This document shows positions 36,725 to 45,951 of a stretch of DNA of 46,381 bases, piece by piece. The translations under genes were made by a program, and so were the position numbers. This DNA is from Micromonospora acroterricola (lineage in GTDB: Bacteria > Actinomycetota > Actinomycetes > Mycobacteriales > Micromonosporaceae): NCBI RefSeq assembly GCF_003172955.1, contig NZ_QGKR01000198.1, positions 1 to 46,381 on the forward strand. Reading direction: 5' to 3'. Below the pieces are notes generated by a model, which saw only the letters and a program-made list of their open reading frames with translations, did not search any database and had not been told where the DNA came from. Positions within the stretch are counted from its first letter, which is position 1. Every line of letters begins with the position of its first letter.

Positions 36725-37681
36725 TCACGTGACGCCGCGGCGCCGGTCCACCGCCACGTACGACCCCGGCTGGCTCTTGGCCACCGTCTTCATCTCCGAG
36801 GCGACCGCGATCGCCTCCAGCGGGTCGGTGAAGCGCTTGCCGTCGTCGGAGAGGGAGACCCCGATGGAGAGGGTGACCAGGGCGGCCCGGCGGATGGTGC
36901 CGCGCCGGTCCTTCAGCTCGACGAAGCCGCGCTCCCGGTCGGTCGGGTCGTAGAGCGTGTCGGCGGACTTCTCGAAGTCGACGACCGCACGGGAGGTCAG
37001 CGGACGGACCTGGTCCGGGGCGCAGACGATGACGAAATCGTCGCCGCCGACGTGGCCGAGGAAGGCCGGTGGCAGGCCCACCGCCACCACCGCCCGGTGC
37101 AGGCTGCGGGCCAGCGCCGAGATGAAGTCGTCGCCGCGGACGAAGCCGTACCGGTCGTTGACGCTCTTGAACCGGTCGATGTCGATGTAGCCGACGGCGT
37201 AGTCCACCCCGTGTCGGACCCGGTCGCTGATCTCCCGACGGATGCGGCTGTTGCCGGGCAGCCCGGTCAGCGGGGAGACCTCCCGGAACTCCTTGTTGCG
37301 CCGCAGCGTCGACGAGACCCGGGCCACCAGCTCGGCGGTGTCGAACGGCTTGACCAGGTAGTCGTCGGCGCCGGCGCTGAGCCCGTGCACCTTGTCGACG
37401 GTCATCCCCTTGGCCGTCAGCATGATCACCGGCAGGGCGGAGGTCATCGGGTCCGCGCGCAGCCGCCGGGTCAGCTCCAGCCCGTCGATCCGGGGCATCA
37501 TCAGGTCGACCACGGCCAGGTCGGGCCGCTGCCGCTCGATCAGCTCGAGGGCCTCCTGACCGTCGCTGGCGTGGATCACCTCGAAACCGTGCAGCCGCAG
37601 GTTGAACTCGACGAAGCGGGCGATGTCCTCGTCGTCGTCGACGACGAGGATGACGTCCGGGCGGTCGCCCTCGGGCTCCAT
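36725..37681 (-). CDS. Response regulator with receiver and GGDEF-type domains
   Basis: A 318 aa two-domain protein. Residues 8-125 are a receiver domain with acidic pocket D15-D17, phospho-acceptor Asp59 (VVDLMMPRIDG), Thr89 and Lys111. Residues 135-305 are a GGDEF-like domain with YIDIDRFKSVND, but the signature reads GGDDF (212-216) in place of GGDEF, and no RxxD inhibitory site precedes it. Cyclic-di-GMP synthesis is therefore uncertain. No sensor kinase is adjacent. The gene starts one base after the rpe stop, so it is co-transcribed with rpe. Confidence 0.92.
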   Translation of the reverse strand: MEPEGDRPDVILVVDDDEDIARFVEFNLRLHGFEVIHASDGQEALELIERQRPDLAVVDLMMPRIDGLELTRRLRADPMTSALPVIMLTAKGMTVDKVHGLSAGADDYLVKPFDTAELVARVSSTLRRNKEFREVSPLTGLPGNSRIRREISDRVRHGVDYAVGYIDIDRFKSVNDRYGFVRGDDFISALARSLHRAVVAVGLPPAFLGHVGGDDFVIVCAPDQVRPLTSRAVVDFEKSADTLYDPTDRERGFVELKDRRGTIRRAALVTLSIGVSLSDDGKRFTDPLEAIAVASEMKTVAKSQPGSYVAVDRRRGVT

Positions 37682-37682
37682 C

Positions 37683-38363
37683 TCAGGCCCCGGGAGCCGC
37701 GCGTTCCGCGAGCCCCCGCAGGTGGCGTACCGCCTCGGCCGGGTCGGCGGCGCCGTAGACGGCGGTGCCGGCCACGAACGCGTCGGCGCCGGCGGCGGCC
37801 GCCTGCTCGATGGTGTCGGCGGCGATCCCGCCGTCCACCTCGATCCGCAGCTCCAGGTGCCCGGCGTCGACGTGCCGGCGGGCGGCGCGGACCTTGTCCA
37901 GCAGTTGCGGGATGAACCGCTGCCCGCCGAAACCGGCCTTGATCGTCATGATCAGCAGGGTGTCGAAGCTGGGCAGCAGGTCCAGGTACGGCTCGATCGG
38001 GGTGTCCCGGTCGATGGCCAGCCCGGCCTTCGCGCCGGCCGAGCGCAGGTCCTTGGCCAGCGCCACCGGATCGTCGCTCGCCTCGGCGTGGAAGGTGACG
38101 TTGTACGCCCCGGCGTCGGCGTAGCCGGGAGCCCACCGGCGCGGGTCCTCGATCATCAGGTGCACGTCGAACGGCAGCGCGGTGACGGCCCGCAGGCTCT
38201 GCACCACGGGCAGACCGATGGTCAGGTTCGGCACGAAGTGGTTGTCCATCACGTCCACGTGCAACCAGTCCGCGGCGTCCTCGACGGCACGGACCTCTTC
38301 GGCGAGGTGGGCGAAATCGGCGGCCAGGATGCTCGGCGCGACGATCGGCGGCGGTACGGTCAC
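37683..38363 (-). CDS. rpe: Ribulose-phosphate 3-epimerase
   Basis: Interconverts ribulose-5-phosphate and xylulose-5-phosphate in the pentose phosphate pathway; ribulose-5-phosphate is also a RibB substrate. A 226 aa TIM barrel with [30 protein letters not shown] (metal site), [23 protein letters not shown] and [13 protein letters not shown] at 38363 is the start. The TACACT box six bases upstream suggests a leaderless transcript. Open frame upstream to 38495 is non-coding. Confidence 0.96.
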   Translation of the reverse strand: MTVPPPIVAPSILAADFAHLAEEVRAVEDAADWLHVDVMDNHFVPNLTIGLPVVQSLRAVTALPFDVHLMIEDPRRWAPGYADAGAYNVTFHAEASDDPVALAKDLRSAGAKAGLAIDRDTPIEPYLDLLPSFDTLLIMTIKAGFGGQRFIPQLLDKVRAARRHVDAGHLELRIEVDGGIAADTIEQAAAAGADAFVAGTAVYGAADPAEAVRHLRGLAERAAPGA

Positions 38364-38369
38364 CGGGCC

Positions 38370-38375
38370 AGTGTA
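38370..38375 (-). promoter_or_regulatory. -10 box of rpe, probably leaderless transcript
   Basis: TACACT on the minus strand ends six bases before the rpe GTG, which puts the expected transcription start on the start codon. No Shine-Dalgarno sequence and no clear -35 box are seen, both usual for leaderless actinobacterial genes. Confidence 0.5.
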
Positions 38376-38546
38376 CGAACGCGGCGACCCGCCGCCCGCA
38401 TCGCGGCACCATCTCCGACGCCCTGTGACCCAGCGGTGACCACTGGTGCAGAATGGGTCGGTCCGGACCGCCGAAACCGGACGAACAGACATCAACGGCT
38501 GGCCGATCGACGGAAACGCGACGACACTCCAAGCGGGACGGTGCCG

Positions 38547-38552
38547 TAGGCT
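38547..38552 (+). promoter_or_regulatory. -10 box of the first lipoprotein gene
   Basis: TAGGCT lies within GGTGCCGTAGGCTGCACG, a stretch repeated almost unchanged before the second paralogue (GGTGCCGTATGCTGCTGCG). It is 65 bases before the ATG. A -35-like ACACTC lies 17 bases upstream. Confidence 0.5.
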
Positions 38553-38617
38553 GCACGCCCGCCGGGGTCTCGCCGCGGGGCGCGGTGACCGGCCGCCAGC
38601 TCCCGGGAGGGCGGACG

Positions 38618-39508
38618 ATGCGACGGTGGCTCGGAGCGCTGGCGCTGGCCGGTGTCGCGACGGTGCTGCTGGCGGGCTGCGGGCCGGCCCGAGGAGCCGA
38701 CGGCGACCTCGTCGACGACTGGCCGGCGCTGCGGGCCCCGAAACCGTTCACACCCGCCACCGACACCTGCCTGCCCCGGGTCACCTCCGTCGTGCAGGCC
38801 AGCACGTACGAGACGGTGGACTGCGCGCGCAGCCACCTGGCCGAGTCGATCCACGTCGGCGCCTTCACCGGGCCCGCCGCGCTGACCGAGACCCGCCCGG
38901 AGCCCGGGTCGGCGGCGCTGCGCGCCGCCCGCGCGGAGTGCGACCAGCGGGCGCGGGAGGTGCTCGGCGGCGACTGGCACACGGCGCGGCTCACCCTGTC
39001 CCTCTCGCTGCCCTCCGCCCCGGCCTGGTCCGGCGGCGCGCGCTGGTTCCGCTGCGACCTGAGCGAGACCGGCAGCATCGACAACACCCGGCCGGTGAAC
39101 CGCACCGGCAGCCTGCGTGGCGCGTTGATCGGCGACACCCCGCTGACCCACCGCTGCTTCGACCCCAAGCTGATCGGCGACAACCTCAACTACATGGAGC
39201 CGGTGCTGTGCACCGAGCCGCACCGCGCCGAGTTCGTCGGCGTCTACATGGAACGGGACATGAGCTGGGCGGAGTTCACCCGCTCCGGCGAGCAGGCGCA
39301 CCGGCGTTGCATGGCGTTGATCGCCGCGTACGCCGCGGTGCCGAACAACAGCGACCTGCCGTACCGGGCCGGGTCCATCTACTACCCACCGTCACATCGG
39401 GAGTGGGAGGAGGGCGACCGTGGGGTGCGCTGTTTCCTGTGGAGCGACGACCGCAAGCTCACCCGCTCGATGCGCGGCGCCGGCCCCGAGGGATTGCCCG
39501 CCATCTGA
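38618..39508 (+). CDS. Septum-formation-family lipoprotein, paralogue 1
   Basis: A 296 aa exported lipoprotein. The signal peptide [21 protein letters not shown] ends in a lipobox LLAGC, so Cys21 would be acylated and the protein anchored outside the membrane. Two repeated Cys-rich modules follow (cysteines in [41 protein letters not shown]), the C-x-x-PH-x-AE pattern of the actinobacterial septum-formation (Septum_form) family. Function is not established. ATG at 38618 has GGGAGG seven bases upstream. It is followed 85 bases later by a paralogue of identical length. Confidence 0.85.
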   Translation: MRRWLGALALAGVATVLLAGCGPARGADGDLVDDWPALRAPKPFTPATDTCLPRVTSVVQASTYETVDCARSHLAESIHVGAFTGPAALTETRPEPGSAALRAARAECDQRAREVLGGDWHTARLTLSLSLPSAPAWSGGARWFRCDLSETGSIDNTRPVNRTGSLRGALIGDTPLTHRCFDPKLIGDNLNYMEPVLCTEPHRAEFVGVYMERDMSWAEFTRSGEQAHRRCMALIAAYAAVPNNSDLPYRAGSIYYPPSHREWEEGDRGVRCFLWSDDRKLTRSMRGAGPEGLPAI

Positions 39509-39520
39509 GCACCGGTGCCG

Positions 39521-39526
39521 TATGCT
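39521..39526 (+). promoter_or_regulatory. -10 box of the second lipoprotein gene
   Basis: TATGCT within GGTGCCGTATGCTGCTGCG, the counterpart of the first gene's promoter, 67 bases before the second ATG. The box lies just 12 bases after the first gene's stop, so each paralogue probably has its own promoter. Confidence 0.5.
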
Positions 39527-39593
39527 GCTGCGCCGTGGCGCTACCGAGCGGCTGGGGGCCGGCCGGAGACCACCAGCGGCGGGAGGTCGGGGG

Positions 39594-40484
39594 ATGCGAC
39601 GGTGGTTGGCGGCGGTCGCCGTGGGCGCGACGGTGGCCCTGGCGCTGGCCGGGTGCGGCGCGCCCGCGGGAGTCGACCGGGACCTCATCGACGACTGGCC
39701 CGCGCCCGTGGCGGCGCAGCAGTTCGTTCCCGCCGCCAACGTCTGCCACCACTCCTCCCAGCAGGTCGGCTTCCTGACCGGCTACAACCCGATGGAGTGC
39801 GGCGAGTCGCACCGGGTGGAGACCATGCACGTCGGCACGCTCACCGGCCCGGGCGCGGCGCGGAGCACGCCCCCGCCGCCCGGATCGCCGGGCATGCGGG
39901 CCGCGCAGGCCGCCTGCGACAAGGAGGTCAGCAAGGCGGTGGGCGCCGACTGGCGCTCCGGGCGGCTCGGCCTGACCGTCGTCCTGCCGTCGACGCCGGC
40001 CTGGGCCGGTGGTGCCCGCTGGTACCGCTGTGACGTCACCGAGCTCGCGAGCATCGACGACACGTCCGTCGACCTGCGCACCGGCAGCCTCCGGGGTGCG
40101 CTGACCGGCGCCGCGCCGCTGGCGTACCGCTGCTTCAACCCCAAGCTGGTCAAGGACGAGATCGACGAGATGGCGCCGGTCTCCTGCACCAGCCGGCACC
40201 ACGCCGAGTTCGTCGGGATCTGGCAGGCCCCGGACATCAGCTACGCGGAGTTCAACCGCACCACGAAGCGCACCCACCGGGCGTGCCAGACGGTGACGGC
40301 GAAGTACGCCAAGGTGCCGGACAACTCCCAGCTCGACTTCCGCGCCGGGACGATCTACTACCAGCCGTACGAGCAGGAGTGGAAGAACGGCAACCGGGGC
40401 GTGCAGTGCTTCCTGTGGATCAGCGACCGGGCCCTGACCCGCTCGATGAAGAACGCCGGCACCAAGGGCCTCCCGGTCACCTGA
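39594..40484 (+). CDS. Septum-formation-family lipoprotein, paralogue 2
   Basis: A 296 aa lipoprotein with the same plan as its neighbour: signal peptide MRRWLAAVAVGATVALALAGC with lipobox [60 protein letters not shown], and the closing VQCFLW segment. Corresponding cysteines are kept; sequence differs at many surface positions, so the duplication is not recent. ATG at 39594 has GGGAGG seven bases upstream. It faces rsmB across a strong hairpin. Confidence 0.85.
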   Translation: MRRWLAAVAVGATVALALAGCGAPAGVDRDLIDDWPAPVAAQQFVPAANVCHHSSQQVGFLTGYNPMECGESHRVETMHVGTLTGPGAARSTPPPPGSPGMRAAQAACDKEVSKAVGADWRSGRLGLTVVLPSTPAWAGGARWYRCDVTELASIDDTSVDLRTGSLRGALTGAAPLAYRCFNPKLVKDEIDEMAPVSCTSRHHAEFVGIWQAPDISYAEFNRTTKRTHRACQTVTAKYAKVPDNSQLDFRAGTIYYQPYEQEWKNGNRGVQCFLWISDRALTRSMKNAGTKGLPVT

Positions 40485-40496
40485 CCGGGCGGGCCT

Positions 40497-40527
40497 CCCG
40501 CACCCGGCCGGGCCGGCCGGGTGCGGG
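40497..40527. terminator. 13 bp perfect hairpin between the lipoprotein gene and rsmB
   Basis: CCCGCACCCGGCC (40497-40509) and GGCCGGGTGCGGG (40515-40527) pair perfectly with a 5-base loop in the 60-base gap between convergent genes; a bidirectional terminator is the natural reading. Confidence 0.8.
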
Positions 40528-40544
40528 GCGCGTCGCCGGGCGGC

Positions 40545-41981
40545 TCAGCCCCGGCGCAGGACGGCGAGGAACATGGCGTCGGTGCCGTGCCGGTGCGGCC
40601 AGAGCTGGACGGTGGGACCGTCGCCCAGGCCGGGCATACCGGCCGGCAGCAACGGCCGGGCGTCGACGAAGTCCACCGGCACCCCGCTGCGGCGGGCCGC
40701 CTCGGTCACCGTCACGTGCGTCTCCACCGTGTGCGGCGAGCAGGTGACGTAGGCGACCAGCCCACCCGGGCGGACGGCACGCAGCGCCGCGCCCAGCAGC
40801 TCCCGCTGCAGCCGGGTCAGCGGCGGCAGGTCGGACGGCTGGCGACGCCAGCGCGACTCCGGACGGCGGCGCAGCGACCCCAGCCCGGTGCACGGGGCGT
40901 CCACCAGCACCCGGTCGAAGTGCCCCTCCGGCAGCTCCGGGTCCGCGCCGACCTCACGGCCGTCCATGGCCAGCACGGTCACCGGCAGACCCCGGGTCGC
41001 CTGGGAAACCAGCCGGGCCCGGTGCTCGGCCACCTCCACCGCGGTCACCTCGGCGCCGCGCTGCGCGGCCAACGCGCCGAGCAGACCGGCCTTGCCGCCC
41101 GGACCGGCGCACAGGTCCAGCCAGCGCCCGTCCGGGCCGTCCAAAGGCGCGTCGGCCAGCGCGCTGGCCACCAACTGGGAGCCCTCGTCCTGGACGTGGG
41201 CGCGGCCGTCGACCACCGCCGGCACGTCACCGGGCGCGCCGCCGGCCAGGTAGACGGCGTACGGCGAGAACGCGCCGGGCGCCCCACCGACCTGGTCGGC
41301 CAGCTCCACCGGGTCGATCAGGCCCGGCCGGGCACAGAGGTGCACCGGCGGACGCTCATTGTCCTCGATCAGCAGCCGGGCCGTCTCGCCCAGGTCGCCG
41401 CCGAGCGCCTCGGAGAAGGCCCGCACGATCCACTGCGGATGGCTGTACGCCAGCGCCAGGTGCCCCACCGGGTCGCTCTCCATCGGCGGGGCGAGCTTCG
41501 CCACCCAGCCGTCCGCGTCGAGCGTGGACACCTCGCGCAGGACCGCGTTGGCGAAGCCGGTGGCTCCCGGCGCGACCGAGCGGACCAGGTCCACGGTCGA
41601 CGAGACGGCGGCGTGCGCCGGCACCCGGGTGTGCAGCAGCTGGTACGCCCCGAGCCGCAACGCGTCGCGGACCGGTGGGTCGATGCGGGCGACGTCCCGG
41701 CCGGCCGCGTCGGTCAGGATCGCGTCCAGGGTGCCCAGGTTGCGCAGCGTGCCGTAGGTCAGCTCGGTCGCGAAGGCGGCGTCCCGGCCGTACAGCCCCT
41801 CCTCGCGCAGGATGGTGGGCAGCACCAGGTTGGCGAACGCGTCGTCACGGTGCACGGCGGCGACCGCCTCGTACGCCGCGCGTCGCGGGCGGTCCACCGG
41901 CGGCCGGGCCGGCCGGCGGTCACCACCGCGACCGGCCGACGGGCCACCACGCGTCGGGCGCGTCCCCTCCGGGGCCGTCAC
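40545..41981 (-). CDS. rsmB: 16S rRNA (cytosine-967-C5)-methyltransferase
   Basis: A SAM-dependent m5C methyltransferase of the RsmB group (478 aa). After a basic 30-residue tail come a NusB-like RNA-binding domain (about 33-165) and the methyltransferase core with [14 protein letters not shown] (288-301), [20 protein letters not shown] (Cys364) and [10 protein letters not shown] (Cys414, the expected nucleophile). GTG at 41981 has GAGGAG five bases upstream and overlaps the fmt stop by GTGA. Last gene of def-fmt-rsmB. Confidence 0.96.
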   Translation of the reverse strand: MTAPEGTRPTRGGPSAGRGGDRRPARPPVDRPRRAAYEAVAAVHRDDAFANLVLPTILREEGLYGRDAAFATELTYGTLRNLGTLDAILTDAAGRDVARIDPPVRDALRLGAYQLLHTRVPAHAAVSSTVDLVRSVAPGATGFANAVLREVSTLDADGWVAKLAPPMESDPVGHLALAYSHPQWIVRAFSEALGGDLGETARLLIEDNERPPVHLCARPGLIDPVELADQVGGAPGAFSPYAVYLAGGAPGDVPAVVDGRAHVQDEGSQLVASALADAPLDGPDGRWLDLCAGPGGKAGLLGALAAQRGAEVTAVEVAEHRARLVSQATRGLPVTVLAMDGREVGADPELPEGHFDRVLVDAPCTGLGSLRRRPESRWRRQPSDLPPLTRLQRELLGAALRAVRPGGLVAYVTCSPHTVETHVTVTEAARRSGVPVDFVDARPLLPAGMPGLGDGPTVQLWPHRHGTDAMFLAVLRRG

Positions 41982-42904
41982 GCGAACTCCTCGCCGGTGC
42001 CGACGCGCACGCCGCGCGCCCAGTCGGTCGCGGGCATGGCCCGCTTGCCCGCCGCCCGCACCTCGCCCAGCCGCACCGGCACGGTGGCCGTGCCGGCCAG
42101 CACACGGGCCTTCTCCACCAGCAGCTCCCCTGGCTTGAGGTCGGGGCCGTCGGCTGCCGCCACGACCGGGCCGAGCTTCACCCGCTCGCCCCGGAAGGTC
42201 GTCCAGGGGCCCGGGGCCGGAGTGCAGGCCCGGACCCGCCGGTCCACCGCGAAGGCCGGGTCGGTCCAGCGCACCCGGGCGTCCTCCACGGTCAGCTTCG
42301 GTGCCAGCGACACCCCGTCGGTCGGCTGCGGCTCGGCCCGCGCGGTGCCGTCGGCGATCGCGTCGAGCACCGCCACCAGCAGCCCGGCGCCGGACCCGGC
42401 GAGCCGCTCCAGCAGGTCACCGGAGGTGTCGCCGGGACGGATCTCGTCGGTCAGGGTGCCGAAGACCGGGCCGGTGTCCAGGCCCTGCTCCAGCTGGAAG
42501 ACGCTGGCGCCGGTCAGCTCGTCGCCGTGCAGCACCGCGTGCTGCACGGGGGCGGCGCCGCGCCAGGCGGGCAGCAGCGAGAAGTGCAGGTTGATCCAGC
42601 CGTGCCGGGGGATCTCCAGCGCGGCCGGCGGCACCAACGCGCCGTAGGCGACCACGGGCACGCAGTCCGGCGCCAGCTCGCGCAGCCGGTCGAGGAACTC
42701 CGGCTCGCGGGGGCGGGCGGGGGTGAGCACCTCGACGCCGTGCTCGTCGGCCCACTCGCCGACCGGGGAACGGGACAGGCCACGCCCGCGCCCGGCGGGC
42801 GCGTCCGGCCGGGTGACCACCGCGACCAGCTCGTGCCGGGAGGCGGCGACGGCGGCCAGGGCGGGGACGGCGACGGCCGGCGTGCCGGCGAAGATCACAC
42901 GCAT
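41978..42904 (-). CDS. fmt: Methionyl-tRNA formyltransferase
   Basis: Formylates initiator Met-tRNA using 10-formyl-tetrahydrofolate. A 308 aa protein with the N-terminal formyl-transferase fold [16 protein letters not shown], the catalytic set Asn105-His107 and Asp143 in [20 protein letters not shown] and GLDTGPVF, and the SLLPxWRG signature at 109-116. A C-terminal OB domain (about 205-300) binds the tRNA. ATG at 42904 lies five bases after the def stop. Confidence 0.97.
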   Translation of the reverse strand: MRVIFAGTPAVAVPALAAVAASRHELVAVVTRPDAPAGRGRGLSRSPVGEWADEHGVEVLTPARPREPEFLDRLRELAPDCVPVVAYGALVPPAALEIPRHGWINLHFSLLPAWRGAAPVQHAVLHGDELTGASVFQLEQGLDTGPVFGTLTDEIRPGDTSGDLLERLAGSGAGLLVAVLDAIADGTARAEPQPTDGVSLAPKLTVEDARVRWTDPAFAVDRRVRACTPAPGPWTTFRGERVKLGPVVAAADGPDLKPGELLVEKARVLAGTATVPVRLGEVRAAGKRAMPATDWARGVRVGTGEEFA

Positions 42905-42909
42905 CCGGG

Positions 42910-43467
42910 TCACCGACCCAGGCCGAAGGGGTCGGTGATGTGCGGGCTCAACTTGACCGTCGGCGGGGCTGCCGCGTCGTACCACTCGGCCTGGCGGATC
43001 GCCTTCATGGCTTCCTTGCGCCCCTCCGGATCCAGCCGGTCGAGGAAGAGGACCCCGTCGAGGTGGTCGGTCTCGTGCTGCACGCAACGCGCCATCAGGC
43101 CGGTGCCGACGATCTGCATCGGATCGCCGAACGAGCTGAAGCCCTTGGCGATGACGTTCTGCCGACGCTTGGTGTCGAAGTAGAGCCCGGGGATCGACAG
43201 GCAGCCCTCCGGGCCGTCCTGCTCCTCCTCGTCGGGAAACTCGAGCACCGGGTTGACCAGGTGCCCGAGCACGTCGTCGACGTCGAAGGTGAACACCCGC
43301 AGGCTCACACCGAGCTGCGGCGCGGCCAGGCCGGCGCCGTTCTGCTCACGCATCGTGTCGGTGAGATCGGCGACGAGGCGACGCAGCTCGGCGTCGAAGT
43401 CGACCACCGGATCGGCCGGCGTGCGCAGCACCGGATCCCCAAAAAGACGGATGGGCTGGACGGTCAC
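42910..43467 (-). CDS. def: Peptide deformylase
   Basis: Removes the formyl group from new proteins. A 185 aa metal hydrolase with all three motifs: GAGLAAPQ (44-51), EGCLSIP (87-93) and QHETDHLDG (130-138); metal ligands would be Cys89, His131 and His135. GTG at 43467 has GGAG nine bases upstream and gives the usual start [17 protein letters not shown] at 43485 would add six residues but lacks a ribosome-binding site. Heads the def-fmt-rsmB operon. Confidence 0.96.
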   Translation of the reverse strand: MTVQPIRLFGDPVLRTPADPVVDFDAELRRLVADLTDTMREQNGAGLAAPQLGVSLRVFTFDVDDVLGHLVNPVLEFPDEEEQDGPEGCLSIPGLYFDTKRRQNVIAKGFSSFGDPMQIVGTGLMARCVQHETDHLDGVLFLDRLDPEGRKEAMKAIRQAEWYDAAAPPTVKLSPHITDPFGLGR

Positions 43468-43509
43468 GCGGGACGGCTCCTTCATGGGTGGGACGAGCGG
43501 TGCCGTACC

Positions 43510-43515
43510 AGTCTA
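43510..43515 (-). promoter_or_regulatory. Possible -10 box of def-fmt-rsmB
   Basis: TAGACT on the minus strand is 42 bases before the preferred def start. It overlaps the end of the P450 gene; no good -35 is seen. Confidence 0.35.
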
Positions 43516-44781
43516 CGGAGTGCCCGGGTGGGCGCCGGCCGGCGTACCTCGATCGGCCACGGCCGGTGTGCCCAGCGTCACGGGCAGGGTCTGGTACCCG
43601 CGCAGGGTCAGCCGGGTCCGGTGCCGGGGCGTCCCGGCCAGGGCCAGCTCGGGCAGCCGGCGCAGCAGCAGCGGGAAGGCCAGCTGCGCCTCCAGCCGGG
43701 CCAGCCCGGCGCCGAGGCAGTAGTGCGGGCCGGCGCCGAAGGAGAGCGGGTGCGCCTGGTCCCGGGTCGGGTCGAAGCGCTGCGGGTCGGGGAACCGGCG
43801 CGGGTCCCGGTTGGCGGCGCCGAGCAGCAGCAGCGCCGTGCTGCCGGCCGGCAGGTCGAGCCCGCCGCAGCGCACCGGAGCGGTGGTGGTCCGGGTGGTC
43901 AGCTGCACCGGCGAGTCGTAGCGCAGCAGCTCCTCGACGTACGCCGGAGCGAGCCCGGGGTCGGCGCGCAGCGCGGCGGCGGCCCCGGGGTGCCGCAGCA
44001 GCACCACCAGTCCGTTGCCGAGCAGGTTGGTGGTGGTCTCGAACCCGGCGACCAGCAGCACCACCAGGTTCGCCAACAGCTCGTCGCCGGTGAGCCGCTC
44101 GCCGTCGGTGTCGTGGACCTGGACCAGCGCCGTGGTGAGGTCGTCCGCGGGCGTCCGGCGCCGCGCGGCGACCAGCTCCGCGAAGTACGCGCGCAGCTCG
44201 GCGGCGCCGGCGTCGGCGACGGCCAGCTCCTCGACGGTGATCTCCGGCTCCAGCACCCCGGTCAGGTCGCCGGCCCAGCGCCGGAACAGCGGCCGGTCGG
44301 TGGCCGGCACGCCGAGCAGCGCGCAGATCACCCCCACCGGCAGCGGGTACGCGAAGTCGGCCAGCACGTCGACCGGAGCGCCGTCCCCGGCGCGGTCCCG
44401 CATCCCGTCGAGCAGCTCCTCGGCCTGGGCGCGCACCACGTCGCGCATGCCGGCGATCCGGCGGGGGCTGAACGCTCCGGCGGCGAGCCGACGCATCCGG
44501 CTGTGGTCCGGCGGGTTGGTCCGCAACATGGACCGGGCGATCGACGACACGGCGGGGCTCTCCCGCCAGTTCGGCCACACCTGGTCGCGCAGCGCGTCGT
44601 CCAGCACCCCGAGCCGGGGGTCGCGCAGCAGCTCGTCAGCCTCCGCGTAGCCGGTCACCACGTACAGGCCGGGCAGGGCCTGCACCACCGGCCCGTGCTC
44701 GCGCAGCCGCTCGTACGTCGGGTACGGGTCGACCCGTCCCTGCGGCGACATGAGCAGTGTGAGTGCCTCGGCAGCGTCCAT
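43513..44781 (-). CDS. Cytochrome P450
   Basis: A soluble bacterial class I P450 (422 aa) that would accept electrons from a ferredoxin, none of which is encoded nearby. The I-helix AGFETTT (245-251) has the oxygen-activating acid-Thr pair, the K-helix ExxR is E284-x-x-R287, and the heme loop FGAGPHYCLGAGLARLE has Cys355 as ligand. Closest in style to CYP107-like actinobacterial enzymes. Substrate unknown; no other biosynthetic gene is adjacent. ATG at 44781 has GGGGAGG six bases upstream. Confidence 0.95.
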   Translation of the reverse strand: MDAAEALTLLMSPQGRVDPYPTYERLREHGPVVQALPGLYVVTGYAEADELLRDPRLGVLDDALRDQVWPNWRESPAVSSIARSMLRTNPPDHSRMRRLAAGAFSPRRIAGMRDVVRAQAEELLDGMRDRAGDGAPVDVLADFAYPLPVGVICALLGVPATDRPLFRRWAGDLTGVLEPEITVEELAVADAGAAELRAYFAELVAARRRTPADDLTTALVQVHDTDGERLTGDELLANLVVLLVAGFETTTNLLGNGLVVLLRHPGAAAALRADPGLAPAYVEELLRYDSPVQLTTRTTTAPVRCGGLDLPAGSTALLLLGAANRDPRRFPDPQRFDPTRDQAHPLSFGAGPHYCLGAGLARLEAQLAFPLLLRRLPELALAGTPRHRTRLTLRGYQTLPVTLGTPAVADRGTPAGAHPGTP

Positions 44782-44871
44782 GGTCGGCCTCCCCGTCGAT
44801 GCGTCGGAGGCTCCATCATCCCCACGCCGCCGACAGCCGGCAGCCCCGAGACCGCGGGAGCCGACGCCGAA

Positions 44872-44904
44872 GCCGGCCGGGTCAGGCCCGCCCCACCGGC
44901 CGGC
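44872..44904. terminator. 9 bp hairpin between the kinase/ParB gene and P450
   Basis: GCCGGCCGG (44872-44880) and CCGGCCGGC (44896-44904) pair around a 15-base loop, 64 bases after the upstream gene's stop. Candidate terminator without T-tract. The rest of 44782-44967 shows no gene. Confidence 0.45.
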
Positions 44905-44967
44905 GCCGCTGGTCAGGAAGGGTTCCGGCGCGGCGGCTCCGCCTGGGACCAGCGCCCGGGGCGAGCC

Positions 44968-45951
44968 TCAGGCGCTGGCGCCCGGGTCTCCCGCGAGGAC
45001 CGCGTCGCCGCCGAGCAGCGCGGGCTCCGGCAGCGGCAGCTGGATCTTGTGGGCGGCTTCCCAGTCGTAGACCAGGCCGGGACGCACCTGCGCGGTGAAG
45101 TAGTCGATCGCGCTGATCCCGCCCACCACCGGCTCGTCGACCTCCGCCACGAGCTGTGCGGGAACCAGGGAGAAGCCGTTCTGCAGGGCGGCGCTGAGCC
45201 GCCGGTGCCCGTCGACGACGAAGAAGTACTCGCCGGTGAACCCGATCTTCAGCGGCTCCAGCGCCGCGTCGCCGGCCTCGGCCACGTCGCCGACGAACTC
45301 CGAGTCCCACAGGCCCCGCAGGGTGGCGATGTCCTCGGTCGGGTAGACCCGGGCCGGGTCCAGCAGCAGCAGCGGCGGGTCGTCGCGCAGCACCTCGCCG
45401 CCGAGCGTCCCCTCGTACGCGGCGATGATGTGCTCGACCACCTCGCCGGCGGAGGCCCGGGTGGTGTCGCAGATCAGGTCATAGTTGCGCAGCCGGGCCT
45501 TGTCCACCCCGTACCGGATGATGAAGCGGTTGCGCTCGCTCTCGCTGCGCTCGCGCAGCTTGGCCGTGGCCTCCTCCAGCGAGGCGTAGCTCTCGGCCGG
45601 CCCGGAGGGGCGGGCCAGCACGCGGCGGGCCGCCTCACCCGGCTCGGTGATCATGTGCACCTTGAGCGCGTCGGTGAAGAAGTGCCAGGCGAGCCGGGAG
45701 TCCATGACGAGGCGCTCGCCGGAGGCGGCGATGTCCCGCTGGAGCTGGTCGACGTAGCCGTCGACGGCCTGGTCGAGCTCGGCGTGCAGGTTGAGCTGCA
45801 GCGCGGTCATCTGCCGCTGCTGCGCCATCTCCCGGTAGAGGTCACCCACACTGACCCGGCGCATGCCGAGCCGCTTGGCGATCTCCACCGACACGGTGCT
45901 CTTGCCGCTGCCGAGGTCGCCGTTGAAGACGATCGATTGTCGAACGGTCAC
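44968..45951 (-). CDS. P-loop cytidylate-kinase-like protein fused to a ParB-like domain
   Basis: A 327 aa two-part protein. Residues 1-185 look like a small nucleoside monophosphate kinase of the cytidylate-kinase-like type: Walker A GDLGSGKST (11-19), MDSRLAWHFF, and the closing NRFIIRYGVDKARLRNYDLICDTT. Residues 200-300 contain VDGHRRLSAALQNGFSLVPAQ (about 246-266), the DGH-x-R-L pattern of ParB/Srx-fold domains, which include nucleases, CTPases and serine kinases. Function is unknown. GTG at 45951 is preferred because AGGGG lies upstream; the frame opens at 45972. It has a long leader with a 12 bp hairpin and no co-directional partner. Confidence 0.8.
   Translation of the reverse strand: MTVRQSIVFNGDLGSGKSTVSVEIAKRLGMRRVSVGDLYREMAQQRQMTALQLNLHAELDQAVDGYVDQLQRDIAASGERLVMDSRLAWHFFTDALKVHMITEPGEAARRVLARPSGPAESYASLEEATAKLRERSESERNRFIIRYGVDKARLRNYDLICDTTRASAGEVVEHIIAAYEGTLGGEVLRDDPPLLLLDPARVYPTEDIATLRGLWDSEFVGDVAEAGDAALEPLKIGFTGEYFFVVDGHRRLSAALQNGFSLVPAQLVAEVDEPVVGGISAIDYFTAQVRPGLVYDWEAAHKIQLPLPEPALLGGDAVLAGDPGASA

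Noticed and set aside
33719..37915. 1398-codon open frame on the plus strand
   Set aside because: It runs antisense through ribBA, ribM, ribE, ribD, the riboswitch and the GGDEF gene; its composition is the usual GC-frame shadow, and the minus-strand genes are clearly recognised.
43513..44781. P450 as part of an antibiotic gene cluster
   Set aside because: No PKS, NRPS, terpene or tailoring genes occur on either side; neighbours are def and a kinase/ParB gene.
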